A DNA stretch of 31,333 nucleotides from a virus. The notes under the pieces were generated by a model that saw nothing but the letters and a program-made list of their open reading frames with translations, did not search any database and was not told the DNA's origin. The DNA is taken from IMG/VR virus record IMGVR_UViG_3300010354_000349, positions 1 through 31,333 of that record; one strand, 5' to 3'. Each line of letters opens with the position of its first letter. Positions within the stretch are counted from its first letter, which is position 1. Shown in pieces: positions 1 to 7,900 of the stretch. Both the position numbers and the translations under genes were made by a program.

Positions 1-272
1 AGATCATGATTTCCAGGAATAAAATACACTTGATCAAAATTGGCATTGAGATGTTCCAGTGCTCGTAGGCTGTAGTTCAGCGTCACGATATTTATACTGG
101 CTCGATTATTATGCCAATCACCAAGAAACATGGCTGTTTCGCAACCATGTTTTTGAGCTTTTTCGGTAGCCCATTTAATAAAGTTTAGACAGTCTTCATT
201 ATGAATTTGACTATTGCTCTTAAGGCCAAAATGTATGTCTGTAAAAATTGCTGCTCGTTTAAATAGGTTCAT
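1..272 (-). CDS. gp47/SbcD-like metallophosphoesterase, N-terminal part (cut by window edge)
   Basis: Only the first 90 codons are in the window; the gene runs off the left edge. The start is the ATG at 272-270. The visible protein has the three opening motifs of calcineurin-like metallophosphoesterases: FTDIHFG near residue 10 (D-x-H metal ligands), FLGDWHNNR near residue 48 (G-D-x-H-N) and FIPGNHD near residue 84 (G-N-H-D). In T4-like phages this family is gp47, the nuclease partner of the gp46 ATPase, related to SbcD/Mre11. The pair processes DNA ends during recombination-dependent replication and host DNA breakdown. Lying just downstream of a gp55-like gene on the same strand matches T4 gene order, which favours gp47 over a generic phosphatase. 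gp46 would be expected just outside the window. No clear Shine-Dalgarno is seen; the 46-base gap to the sigma gene suggests cotranscription. Confidence 0.85.
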   Translation of the reverse strand, partial: MNLFKRAAIFTDIHFGLKSNSQIHNEDCLNFIKWATEKAQKHGCETAMFLGDWHNNRASINIVTLNYSLRALEHLNANFDQVYFIPGNHD

Positions 273-318
273 AGATCATATTATAACAAATTATAGACAT
301 CAAAGTCTACGATTTATA

Positions 319-1215
319 CTAGTCATGATCTCCATCGTGACTGTATCCAACATTCATTCCTTGTCTGGTATAACTTGGAGAAAATCCATTCATTTCTAGT
401 ATATCATCTCTTAGGTTTTGATTGCGTTTTTCTATGTTAAGTACACGAGTAAAACTATTTGTGATAGCAGCAGTGAAATAGGCAAATGGGTTTTGGCTCT
501 TGCTTTCGTCAAACTGTAGCCCAATTTGGCTTAGTTGTAGTAGTGCTTGGCTACGCATTTCGTCATTATAGGTATATCCACGCCAGTTACTACGAGTAGC
601 ATATCTCTCACATAATTTCATAAACATCATAGCCAATGTGCGTGTCATAGTTCCATGATCTCGACTCCAACTTCCGGTGTTCAAATCCCCCCGCCAATGA
701 CTTTTGCCTACACAATATGGTACTCCCTGATTGTCGATTCTAAAATGCTGGAACGGAGGAAAGTTGCATTTAACATATCGAATAGCATTTGGACTAACTT
801 TTGGTTCATTTTCATCGTATTCTATATAGATATTTTCGTCGTCATCAGTTATTTCGGCTTGAGCTCTTTTTGTAGCTTGATCATTTACTGGAACATGCTC
901 CCATGTCATGACGCGAATTACTACATCAGTTGGGCTAATAGATTCTATTGGCGCTTGAAATTCTTCTATTCGACGCTTTTCACCACGAGCAGCAGCTTCG
1001 TCTTGTTGTAACCGAGCCAGTCTTTCGGCACGATTTTGGCGAGCAATTTCAATGACTTCTGGGCTAATGGTACTAACATTGTGTATGATAATATCATAAT
1101 CAGCAGCATCTCGATCAATAAAACTACAATATGTACTTTTGCTACGGTGGATCTCTTTTAAAAGGTCCTTATTATTCAAATAGTTATGTCTAATTTTTAT
1201 TCTCCTAACTATCAA
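319..1215 (-). CDS. 55: Late-transcription sigma factor, T4 gp55-like
   Basis: The protein of up to 298 residues resembles T4 gp55 at both ends. The N-terminal NYLNNKDLLKEI parallels NYVNNKELLQAI of T4. Residues about 190-270 match the region-2-like sigma core: LAMMFMKLCERYA, WRGYTYNDEM, LQFDESKSQNPFAYFTAA, then VLNIEKRNQNLRDD. gp55 binds host RNA polymerase core and recognises the TATAAATA late promoter. Between these blocks lie about 150 residues (about 30-185), including a charged helix (residues 55-85), that T4 gp55 lacks. The C-terminus ends GYSHDGDHD and lacks the SLDFLYE-type clamp-binding tail of T4. The first in-frame start is TTG at 1215, but AGGAGA lies downstream of it at 1206-1201 and points to ATT at 1194-1192; the true start is uncertain. 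The gene is divergent from the baseplate operon. Confidence 0.85.
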   Translation of the reverse strand: MIVRRIKIRHNYLNNKDLLKEIHRSKSTYCSFIDRDAADYDIIIHNVSTISPEVIEIARQNRAERLARLQQDEAAARGEKRRIEEFQAPIESISPTDVVIRVMTWEHVPVNDQATKRAQAEITDDDENIYIEYDENEPKVSPNAIRYVKCNFPPFQHFRIDNQGVPYCVGKSHWRGDLNTGSWSRDHGTMTRTLAMMFMKLCERYATRSNWRGYTYNDEMRSQALLQLSQIGLQFDESKSQNPFAYFTAAITNSFTRVLNIEKRNQNLRDDILEMNGFSPSYTRQGMNVGYSHDGDHD

Positions 1216-1222
1216 TTTAGTT

Positions 1223-1252
1223 ATAATAACATAATTGCGATTTGGATTGCAA
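1223..1252 (-). promoter_or_regulatory. Possible sigma-70-type promoter for the sigma factor gene
   Basis: On the minus strand TTGCAA (1252-1247) is followed after 18 bases by TATTAT (1228-1223), a fair match to host -35 and -10 boxes. Transcription would start near 1216, about 20 bases before the candidate ATT start. Such elements occur by chance in AT-rich DNA, so this is tentative. Confidence 0.3.
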
Positions 1253-1268
1253 CCATATTTTTACATCA

Positions 1269-1276
1269 ATAAATAC
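1269..1276 (+). promoter_or_regulatory. T4-type late promoter box upstream of the baseplate operon
   Basis: ATAAATAC matches the core of the T4 late promoter TATAAATA. Using the T4 geometry (last A at -6), transcription would start near 1281, giving a 16-base leader before the ATG at 1297. It lies in the only divergent intergenic region, which supports a real promoter. It would be served by the gp55-like sigma factor encoded next door. Confidence 0.6.
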
Positions 1277-1296
1277 ATTAATAAAGTGGGCGCGAT

Positions 1297-2208
1297 ATGG
1301 CATTTTTAAATAATATATTCAGTGATGTAGCAAGAAGCTCAGTTGGACAAATAGCCAATAAAGTTGTAAGCACAATAGCTAATCCTGTGGTCAGTCGTCT
1401 TATGAATTCTGGGCTTTTACCTGGTGGGGGTCGCCAACAGGCTAGAACAATGGCAGGTCCTTCGGTCAGTTTTGTTGAAGGCAGCACCGGAAACGGTATA
1501 AGAGATTGGAAAGTAAAAATCAGTGTAAGTCCTAACAGCGGTATATTTTATCAGAGTGGAAGCGGTTTACTTGACCCATTGCGTGAAACTAACGGTGTTG
1601 TATTTCCTTACACACCACAAATCACAGTTTCTTATCAAGCTAACTATATACCACAAAAATTTACTCATAGTAACTATAATCATTATGCCTATGAAAACAG
1701 CGAAGTTCAGCAAATCACTATTACAGCCGAATTTACAGCACAGAACCAAGATGAAGCCAATTATGTATTAGCCTGTATTTATTTCTTTAGGGCTGCAACC
1801 AAAATGTTTTTTGCCGAGAGCCCTAACAGCGGTAACCCACCGCCACTAGTGTTTTTAAATGGGTACGGTAATAATTATTTTAAAAATGTTCCCTGTTTAG
1901 TAACAGCATTTAGTCATACGATGCCTGCTGAAGTTGATTACATTGAGGCCGGAGTTCAGTCCGGTTCTAGAGACTTTGGAGTCGACCCAAGGGATTCAGG
2001 TGATGCTAGTGTTGCTGAATACATATATAATTCAAACCAATCATACTCGGCAAGAAGTGCTGCTGGTGGGGGTGCTGGCGCCACTAGGATACCTACTATT
2101 AGTACACTTCAAATAAGTCTACAACCGGTATACAGTAAGTCTACATTAGCGCAATTTAATCTTGAAGATTTTGCTCAAGGAAATCTAGTGGATAAAGGGT
2201 TGATATAA
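1297..2208 (+). CDS. gp48-like baseplate/tail-tube junction protein
   Basis: 303 residues. The N-terminal ~50 residues are rich in small and hydrophobic residues (VARSSVGQIANKVVSTIANP). The body, from about residue 90, has features shared by tube-cap-like proteins of long-baseplate myophages: FPYTPQITVSYQANY, then HSNYNHYAYENSEVQQITIT, EANYVLACIYFFRAATKMFF, GNPPPLVFLNGYGNNYF, and LQISLQPVYSKSTLAQFNL near the end. It probably sits where the tail tube meets the baseplate hub, as gp48 or gp54 does in T4. Direct similarity to T4 gp48 is weak, so the name rests on remembered relatives and on position: first gene of the baseplate operon, immediately before gp53. Its stop overlaps the next start by one base (TAATG), indicating translational coupling. 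A late-promoter box lies 20 bases upstream. Confidence 0.7.
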   Translation: MAFLNNIFSDVARSSVGQIANKVVSTIANPVVSRLMNSGLLPGGGRQQARTMAGPSVSFVEGSTGNGIRDWKVKISVSPNSGIFYQSGSGLLDPLRETNGVVFPYTPQITVSYQANYIPQKFTHSNYNHYAYENSEVQQITITAEFTAQNQDEANYVLACIYFFRAATKMFFAESPNSGNPPPLVFLNGYGNNYFKNVPCLVTAFSHTMPAEVDYIEAGVQSGSRDFGVDPRDSGDASVAEYIYNSNQSYSARSAAGGGAGATRIPTISTLQISLQPVYSKSTLAQFNLEDFAQGNLVDKGLI

Positions 2209-2507
2209 TGTTTACCTACAGCAAACTAAGCCCCTATTATAGTACAGACAAGTTTGGTAGGTTTCTTGATGTGCTTAATTATCGCCCTATTCCTAAAAGT
2301 AATCTTGATGTAGTCTTTACAATAAACTCAATTTATCAATATAGGCCAGATCTATTGGCCAGTGATTTATATGGTAAACCGCAGTTGTGGTGGGTCTTCG
2401 CTGCTAGAAATCCTAATGTGCTTAAAGATCCAGTATTTGACTTTTTTTCTGGTCGGACAATTTATGTTCCGAATGGGGACAATCTAATGGCGGCATTAGG
2501 AATTTAA
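2208..2507 (+). CDS. 53: Baseplate wedge protein gp53-like
   Basis: 99 residues. The sequence from about residue 50 (DLLASDLYGKPQLWWVFAAR, then NPNVLKDPVFDFFSGRTIYV) is characteristic of the LysM-like gp53 family. In T4 gp53 joins neighbouring baseplate wedges around the hub. T4 gp53 is about twice as long, so this is the compact form seen in aquatic T4-like phages. The ATG shares a base with the previous stop, and AAAGGG nine bases upstream is a good ribosome-binding site. The next gene starts three bases after this stop, so the three genes are one translational unit. Confidence 0.85.
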   Translation: MFTYSKLSPYYSTDKFGRFLDVLNYRPIPKSNLDVVFTINSIYQYRPDLLASDLYGKPQLWWVFAARNPNVLKDPVFDFFSGRTIYVPNGDNLMAALGI

Positions 2508-2510
2508 TCA

Positions 2511-5279
2511 ATGGCTGAGTATAGTTTTGCAGGACAACGCGGAGAAGCTGCCAGAAAAATAGGTTTAAACATTCAAAAAACCACTGGCACTCAACAAGAC
2601 TACGACAAAAGTCAACAGGTAATACAAGAGGCCAAGGAAAATTTTCGTCAAACCTTTGGTAAAGAATTATCAACCAATAGCGAAGTAAGAACTAGAGAAT
2701 ACCAGCAACAACTATATGATCGAGCTCAGAAGGGGGAACCTGGTATTTATATTCCTGCTGATCCATCCAAAAATCCCAATGCTGATTATTTTCATTTGTA
2801 CAGCATGGACATCAGCCCTAGTAAACTAGGTGCAGAAGAACGCAAATGGCTACGAGATAATGGATGGCAATTAGTTTATGGTGCAAGAGATCCGGTACAT
2901 TGGCAGTATGTGGGGCCTGTCAGTGATAAAAACTCCCCGCCGGCAAGTAGCATAGAAGATAAAAACAGTGCTGACGGTCAAATACTAACCGATCGTGGAA
3001 CTCAGTTAACATCGAGGCAAACTGATAATTTATCAAAAAAATCAAATAGCAGTGACTCAGTAGATATGTCTGCCAGGGAAGCAGAAGGTTTTACACCTGA
3101 TGAAAATCCCGAAAACTACGGATACGGAATTCCAGATCAATCGAGTTCCGAAAGCAGTAGTCAAGGCTCAAATGGCTCTACGCCAAACATACTCGATGAT
3201 TACCCCAATTACACCTATGGCATCAGCCTACATTATATGACTATTGAAAAATACAATAGTGTAGTAGTAAAAGGTGCTGAATATTCATCAAGCGATGGCA
3301 CGGTATTAATAGCCAGTGGCGGAAGACGCACTTCGGAATTGGCTAGAAATAATATATTCGACCGTGACATGTATTTTGATAATTTTAAAATGCATTGTGT
3401 AATTGGTCACAATGCAAAAAGTCGAGGCGGTAATGCTATTGACATAACATTCACAGTAATTGAGCCCATGGGCATGAGTCTAATTGACAAAATCTTACAA
3501 GTAGCAGATCAAGCCGGCATACAGCAATGGGATCAAATGCCCTTTATTATACAAATTGATTTTTTTGCCAATGACGAGTCAGGTGGTCTTGTAAATCCTA
3601 TACCTAATACTACCAAAAGGTTTTGTGTAAAAATCATTGACATGCAGATACAGGTAAATGCCCGTGGTGCCGAGTACCGAATCACAGCTATTCCTCAGAG
3701 TCATGTGGCTTATTTACAGACAGTAGGAACTACGCCAGCTAACTTAGAAGTCAAGGCTAAAAAAGTTAAAGATTTTTTTGCTAGTGATGCTGATCCTGGA
3801 GAAGCTGGTAATATATTAGGAGGGCGTGAAAGTCAACAAACACCAGGGGGGCAACAGTCATTTAAGACATATAGTTATACAGCAGCTTTGAATAGTTACC
3901 AAAAACAACTTAAAAAATTAAAGCATCAAGACCATGCAGATGAATACAAATTTACATTTGATGATGAAATTGGTAATGCTGACATCTACATACCTGAAAA
4001 GCAACCAGCTAATAGATCTCCTAATCAAAATGATAAACACAAAAATTCTAATTACGAACGAGAAAAAGGGCTAATACCGGTAAATGCAGGCACTTATATT
4101 CGTGAAGTTATTAACATGATAGTAAGGTCCAGCAAATTTTATAGAGATCAAATTATAGATTCTACAGCCGATGATGAGTCTACCGGTGGTGCGATTGGGG
4201 CCGGTAAAGGGGATTCGGGTATCGGAAGCGAACCTATTAAGGCACATAAAATCACAACTAAGGTAGAATATTCGAATGATTGGGACAGCAAACGCAAAGT
4301 CTATAAAAAAACTATCACATATCATGTTGGTGTTTACAAATACTATAATACTAAGTACCCAGAGGCCAAGCGAGGGTTACCTAGTAGCATGGATAAAGAA
4401 TATAATTATATCTATACCGGTAAAAATCAGCAAATACTAGATTTTCAAATTGATTTTAATACTATGTTTTTCACAGCATTAACTGCCATGGAAAAGAAAT
4501 ATCAGCAGCAACAAATCCAAGTTCAAAAAGAAGATCAAGACAAACCCGACGATATTTCAGAATCCAATGAACAGCAGGTTCAATCTAATAGAATCGTGCA
4601 TAATATCAGTCATACACAAGATGCTGTTCAACTAAGTACCATGGACAAAAAATATGTGGAAGCCAGTGATTTAGTAAGATCAATCATGCAAAACAGTCGT
4701 GGGGACATGATTAATGTGAGGTTAACCATAGCCGGTGATCCCGAATTAATCAAGCAAGACGATGTTTTCTCCAGTCTTAATAATAGTATACCCACTGATA
4801 AACAACAGCTATTTTGTAGAATAAATTTCAAAATGCCTGAAGACATTGATCAAAATACCGGGCTTTACTTAGTGGATAATAGAAATATATTTTCTGGAAT
4901 TTATCAAATTTTAACTGTAGATAATAGTTTTGAGCGAGGACAGTTTATACAAGTTTTAGACTGTATAAGATTATTTGACCAACCAGACGACAAAAAAGCG
5001 GGTACCGGCAGGTCTGGATCTTCGCAGCGTGAAGTGTTTAGAGCTACAACAGTGGGCGATTTACCACTTCAGCAAGCACTTAAAACATCAAATAAAGATG
5101 CCAGCAGAACTTTTAGACTTCCGACTATAAGCAAAGAAGAATATGATAATAACAACAGAAACAATCCACTAACATCAGTTTCTCCAAATGATCTCAGTGA
5201 AGCCGGGCGTGCCGTTTTTGAAAGAAATCTCAGAGACTCTAACGCAAGGCCGGCCGAAATATCTGATTTTGGTACTTAA
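2511..5279 (+). CDS. Baseplate hub protein, gp27-like, with M15-peptidase-like N-terminal domain
   Basis: 922 residues; start supported by AGGA at 2498-2501. Residues about 45-140 resemble VanY/M15 D-Ala-D-Ala peptidases: RTREYQQQLYDRA, then the ligand-like pair H95 and D100 in FHLYSMD, and DPVHWQYVG (H130-W131). The usual family spacing is H-x6-D; here it is H-x4-D and the E of HWE is Q, so activity is uncertain. A Ser-rich linker (about 145-215) follows. Residues about 220-425 look like a gp27-type hub domain: DITFTVIEPMGMSLIDKIL, FIIQIDFFANDESGG, RFCVKIIDMQIQVNARGAEY and TAIPQSHVAY. The C-terminal half contains further beta-rich sequence and low-complexity tails. The hub forms the collar that carries the spike encoded next. 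Hub identity is by position and remembered relatives; the M15-like domain is read directly. Confidence 0.75.
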   Translation: MAEYSFAGQRGEAARKIGLNIQKTTGTQQDYDKSQQVIQEAKENFRQTFGKELSTNSEVRTREYQQQLYDRAQKGEPGIYIPADPSKNPNADYFHLYSMDISPSKLGAEERKWLRDNGWQLVYGARDPVHWQYVGPVSDKNSPPASSIEDKNSADGQILTDRGTQLTSRQTDNLSKKSNSSDSVDMSAREAEGFTPDENPENYGYGIPDQSSSESSSQGSNGSTPNILDDYPNYTYGISLHYMTIEKYNSVVVKGAEYSSSDGTVLIASGGRRTSELARNNIFDRDMYFDNFKMHCVIGHNAKSRGGNAIDITFTVIEPMGMSLIDKILQVADQAGIQQWDQMPFIIQIDFFANDESGGLVNPIPNTTKRFCVKIIDMQIQVNARGAEYRITAIPQSHVAYLQTVGTTPANLEVKAKKVKDFFASDADPGEAGNILGGRESQQTPGGQQSFKTYSYTAALNSYQKQLKKLKHQDHADEYKFTFDDEIGNADIYIPEKQPANRSPNQNDKHKNSNYEREKGLIPVNAGTYIREVINMIVRSSKFYRDQIIDSTADDESTGGAIGAGKGDSGIGSEPIKAHKITTKVEYSNDWDSKRKVYKKTITYHVGVYKYYNTKYPEAKRGLPSSMDKEYNYIYTGKNQQILDFQIDFNTMFFTALTAMEKKYQQQQIQVQKEDQDKPDDISESNEQQVQSNRIVHNISHTQDAVQLSTMDKKYVEASDLVRSIMQNSRGDMINVRLTIAGDPELIKQDDVFSSLNNSIPTDKQQLFCRINFKMPEDIDQNTGLYLVDNRNIFSGIYQILTVDNSFERGQFIQVLDCIRLFDQPDDKKAGTGRSGSSQREVFRATTVGDLPLQQALKTSNKDASRTFRLPTISKEEYDNNNRNNPLTSVSPNDLSEAGRAVFERNLRDSNARPAEISDFGT

Positions 5280-5288
5280 GGTAATAAC

Positions 5289-7463
5289 ATGACAATCGAT
5301 AGAATTTCCTCAAAAAATTTGCCTGAGTTTATCAAGCGCGAAGACAGTCCCGGGTTCAGATTTGATTCGGGCCCATATATTGGTAAAGTAAAAGACAATA
5401 GGGATCCCACTAGATCAGGTCGTTTGCAGGTTTGGATAGCTGAATTAGGTGGTGACGAAACAGATCCTAATTTCTGGCGTACAGTAAGTTACGCTAGTCC
5501 CTATATGGGTAGTACATTTCAGGAAAGCTATACAGCAGAACAAAACCAAAGTGGTGCTGATAAAAACAGTTTTAAAACCGTAAGACACACCTATGGTATG
5601 TGGTTTAATGTTCCTGATATTGGTAACTGGGTGATGTGCTTGTTTGTGGCCGGTGATGCTACTCGTGGCTATTATTTTGCCTCAGTACCAAACCAATTCG
5701 GGCATCATATGATTCCTGCGGTGTCGAGTTCAAAAGATGTTGATCCTGAGCATATTGAAGACAGTAAGGTCAAGAGTCTTTATCAGGCTGGTAAAATAGG
5801 GCCAGAATTACCTGTAGTCGAGTTTAATGAAAATAATAAAAAAGTTAACTGGGAACAGTTTGTAAAAGAAAAGAAACCCTTGCATGAACCACAGGTAAAG
5901 ATTCTAATTGAGCAGGGATTAGATAGGCCAAAATTAACAAAGTCTCGTGGCCATATTACTACAACATCACAGCGAGAAACTCCCTCTGGAGTATTTGGTA
6001 TTAGCACACCAGGGAGATCTATTGCAGCTCCTCCTCCTCAAGATGCCAAAGTTGAGCAGCGTAGAATTAAGACTCGTCAAGGCGGGCACACCTTTGTCAT
6101 GGACGACGGAGATAACAGTGACCAGAAAGGAAAAAATAACCTAACCCGTTGGCGCAGCTCGGCTGGGCATCAAATATTATTAGACGACACTGACAATATA
6201 ATTTATATAGGTAACAGTAATGGTAGCACCTGGGTTGAAATGACTGGCACCGGACATATTAATATCTATAGTAGTAACAGTGTAAATCTTAGAACCAAGG
6301 CAGATTTAAATTTGCAAGTTGACAAAGATATCAATATGCAAGTTGACGGTAACTTTAATCTCAAGGTGAAAAAATCTTTCAATATCGAAACAGAAAGCCT
6401 TGTTACTAGAAGCAACAAAGAAACTAAAATTTATGGTGGAACCGTGGCTATTGGTAGCGATGGTACCCTCGATTTAAACGGTAAGAGCAGCGGTAGTTTT
6501 ACTACCACCGGGCCTTTGAACATAACAGCTATGCCTATTAATTTAAATTCAGGGCGTGGTCCTAGTATAACTAAACCTAAAGATATAAATGTCAAAAACC
6601 ACCCCGAAACTAAAAAGGATGGCAGTGGGCAATGGATTATTGAACCAAATAAAATTAAAAGTATTGCTAAAATAGTGCCGACTCATGAACCATGGGAGCG
6701 TAAAACCGGATCTGATAGTTCGGCATCAAATGCCCCTCCGGAATCTCAATCTACTCAAAATAAAGATATTGCATCAGGCAACCCTCCCGGTGATTCAGCC
6801 AGTCCAACTACATCTGGATCAGCAGGTACATCATCGCCAGGACAAAATCAAGCGTCTCAAACTCCTACACGAGGGATAGCAACTGAGAGCATGATGAAAG
6901 ATTCAAACGCTCCCAACTTCCCCAATGGCCTAGGAGGTGGTCTGCTCAGTCCAGATCAAGCCAAAGCACTAGCGGTACAAACTGCATTGAGTGAAAGTGG
7001 CGGCAAATATCAAGCAGAAAATCAATACGGTTTTGTGGGCAAATATCAAATGGGAGCTGCTGCCCTAACCGATGCCGGGTATATTCATCGAAGTGCTTTT
7101 GAGCAGTATGGAGGACTAGGAGGCGGTAATCGTGTGCTTGACGATCCTAATGCTTGGACTGGTAAGGATGGTGCTAACAATAAAGGTAGTTTCCTATTAA
7201 ACCCTAATGCACAAGAAAAGGCATATGAATCCTATACTAATAAGAACATAGCAACTGGTCTTAAAACCGGCTATATAAGTCCTAATGATGATCCAGCCAC
7301 CGTCGGTGGAAAAGTAATGGCTGCACATTTATTAGGTGTGGGTGGTGCTAATAAGTGGTTGAAAACCGGGGCAGGTCAGGATGCCTTTGGAACCACTGGT
7401 GGTAACTATTATAATAAAGGACGAGCAGCAGTAGCTAAATTGAGCGATACTGGGCAAGGTTAA
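5289..7463 (+). CDS. 5: gp5-like baseplate spike with C-terminal lysozyme-like domain
   Basis: 724 residues; AAGG at 5278-5281 supports the ATG. Residues about 20-150 form the OB-fold of gp5/VgrG spikes (GPYIGKVKDNRDPTRSGRLQ; GNWVMCLFVAGDATRGYYFA). GHQILLDDTDNIIYIGN leads into a short beta-helix at about 315-400, with alternating repeats such as NLQVDKDINMQVDGNFNLKV. A Ser/Pro/Gln-rich linker (about 470-545) follows. Residues about 555-724 look like a peptidoglycan hydrolase of lysozyme or transglycosylase fold: SESGGKY with E569 as the likely acid, and GFVGKYQMG at 581-589. In T4 gp5 the lysozyme lies between the OB-fold and the needle; here it is at the C-terminus. The protein would pierce the outer membrane and locally digest the wall. 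It lies between hub and gp25 as expected. Confidence 0.85.
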   Translation: MTIDRISSKNLPEFIKREDSPGFRFDSGPYIGKVKDNRDPTRSGRLQVWIAELGGDETDPNFWRTVSYASPYMGSTFQESYTAEQNQSGADKNSFKTVRHTYGMWFNVPDIGNWVMCLFVAGDATRGYYFASVPNQFGHHMIPAVSSSKDVDPEHIEDSKVKSLYQAGKIGPELPVVEFNENNKKVNWEQFVKEKKPLHEPQVKILIEQGLDRPKLTKSRGHITTTSQRETPSGVFGISTPGRSIAAPPPQDAKVEQRRIKTRQGGHTFVMDDGDNSDQKGKNNLTRWRSSAGHQILLDDTDNIIYIGNSNGSTWVEMTGTGHINIYSSNSVNLRTKADLNLQVDKDINMQVDGNFNLKVKKSFNIETESLVTRSNKETKIYGGTVAIGSDGTLDLNGKSSGSFTTTGPLNITAMPINLNSGRGPSITKPKDINVKNHPETKKDGSGQWIIEPNKIKSIAKIVPTHEPWERKTGSDSSASNAPPESQSTQNKDIASGNPPGDSASPTTSGSAGTSSPGQNQASQTPTRGIATESMMKDSNAPNFPNGLGGGLLSPDQAKALAVQTALSESGGKYQAENQYGFVGKYQMGAAALTDAGYIHRSAFEQYGGLGGGNRVLDDPNAWTGKDGANNKGSFLLNPNAQEKAYESYTNKNIATGLKTGYISPNDDPATVGGKVMAAHLLGVGGANKWLKTGAGQDAFGTTGGNYYNKGRAAVAKLSDTGQG

Positions 7464-7464
7464 C

Positions 7465-7479
7465 ATGAGTAAATACTAA
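7465..7479 (+). promoter_or_regulatory. Four-codon leader ORF (MSKY) before gp25
   Basis: AAGG at 7456-7459 is well spaced for the ATG at 7465, which opens a four-codon frame ending in TAA at 7477-7479. The gp25 ATG begins one base later and has no close ribosome-binding site of its own. The short frame could load ribosomes for restart at gp25. It may equally be chance, because the same bases hold a late-promoter-like box. Confidence 0.3.
7469..7476 (+). promoter_or_regulatory. Late-promoter-like box abutting the gp25 start
   Basis: GTAAATAC is one base from the ATAAATA core of the T4 late promoter. With T4 spacing transcription would begin at 7481, the A of the gp25 ATG, giving a leaderless message. 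Evidence is the motif and its spacing only. Confidence 0.35.
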
Positions 7480-7480
7480 T

Positions 7481-7855
7481 ATGCCAACTTATTTAGGATT
7501 CAGTACATACAATCGAGCTAGAAAATTTCGTTTAACCGATTTTGAACTAGTCAAACAAGACCTTTTTAATCATTTTCATATTAAAAAAGGTGAAAAACTT
7601 ATGAATCCGCACTTTGGTACCATAGTATGGGATGTATTATACGATCCCTTTACCGAAGCTATTAGGGATGCCATCGCTGATGATATTAAACGCATTGTTA
7701 GTTATGATCCTAGAATTATAGCTGAAGAAGTTATTGTGACCGAATTTACAACCGGTATTATGATTGAAGTAAATCTGCGTTATTCAATTACCAATCAATT
7801 GACTGCTATGACTCTAAAATTTGATAGAGAGCTAGATCGATTGATCACTAGTTAA
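7481..7855 (+). CDS. 25: Baseplate wedge protein gp25
   Basis: 124 residues, close to the usual length of the GPW/gp25 family (132 in T4). The family core is clear: DLFNHFHIKKGEKLMNPHFG, then VWDVLYDPFTEAIRDAIADD, then IEVNLRYSITNQLTAMTLKF. The E-P-R-like core of gp25 appears here as the KGEKLMNPHFGT loop. gp25 sits at the wedge core, contacts gp6 and nucleates sheath polymerisation. The gene lies between the spike and gp6 genes, as in relatives. Its ATG lacks a nearby Shine-Dalgarno; a four-codon leader frame ends one base before it and a late-promoter-like box lies four bases before it. This is one of the most secure calls in the window. Confidence 0.93.
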   Translation: MPTYLGFSTYNRARKFRLTDFELVKQDLFNHFHIKKGEKLMNPHFGTIVWDVLYDPFTEAIRDAIADDIKRIVSYDPRIIAEEVIVTEFTTGIMIEVNLRYSITNQLTAMTLKFDRELDRLITS

Positions 7856-7875
7856 ATACCTAGATTATACAATGA

Positions 7876-7883
7876 ATAAATAT
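7876..7883 (+). promoter_or_regulatory. T4-type late promoter box upstream of gp6
   Basis: ATAAATAT in the 45-base gap between gp25 and gp6 matches the late core. With T4 spacing transcription would start near 7888, leaving a 13-base leader before the ATG at 7901. It would separately transcribe the two giant wedge genes. Confidence 0.55.
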
Positions 7884-7900
7884 TAGAACTGGGTATAAAA

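Noticed and set aside
294-309. Inverted repeat TAGAC-ATCAAA-GTCTA between the two minus-strand genes
   Set aside because: The stem is only five pairs and no T-run follows, too weak for a terminator or operator.
655-1011. 118-codon plus-strand frame opposite the sigma gene
   Set aside because: It lies wholly inside the gp55-like gene, its product is a hydrophobic, aromatic-rich string without a recognisable family, and it has no promoter or ribosome-binding site.
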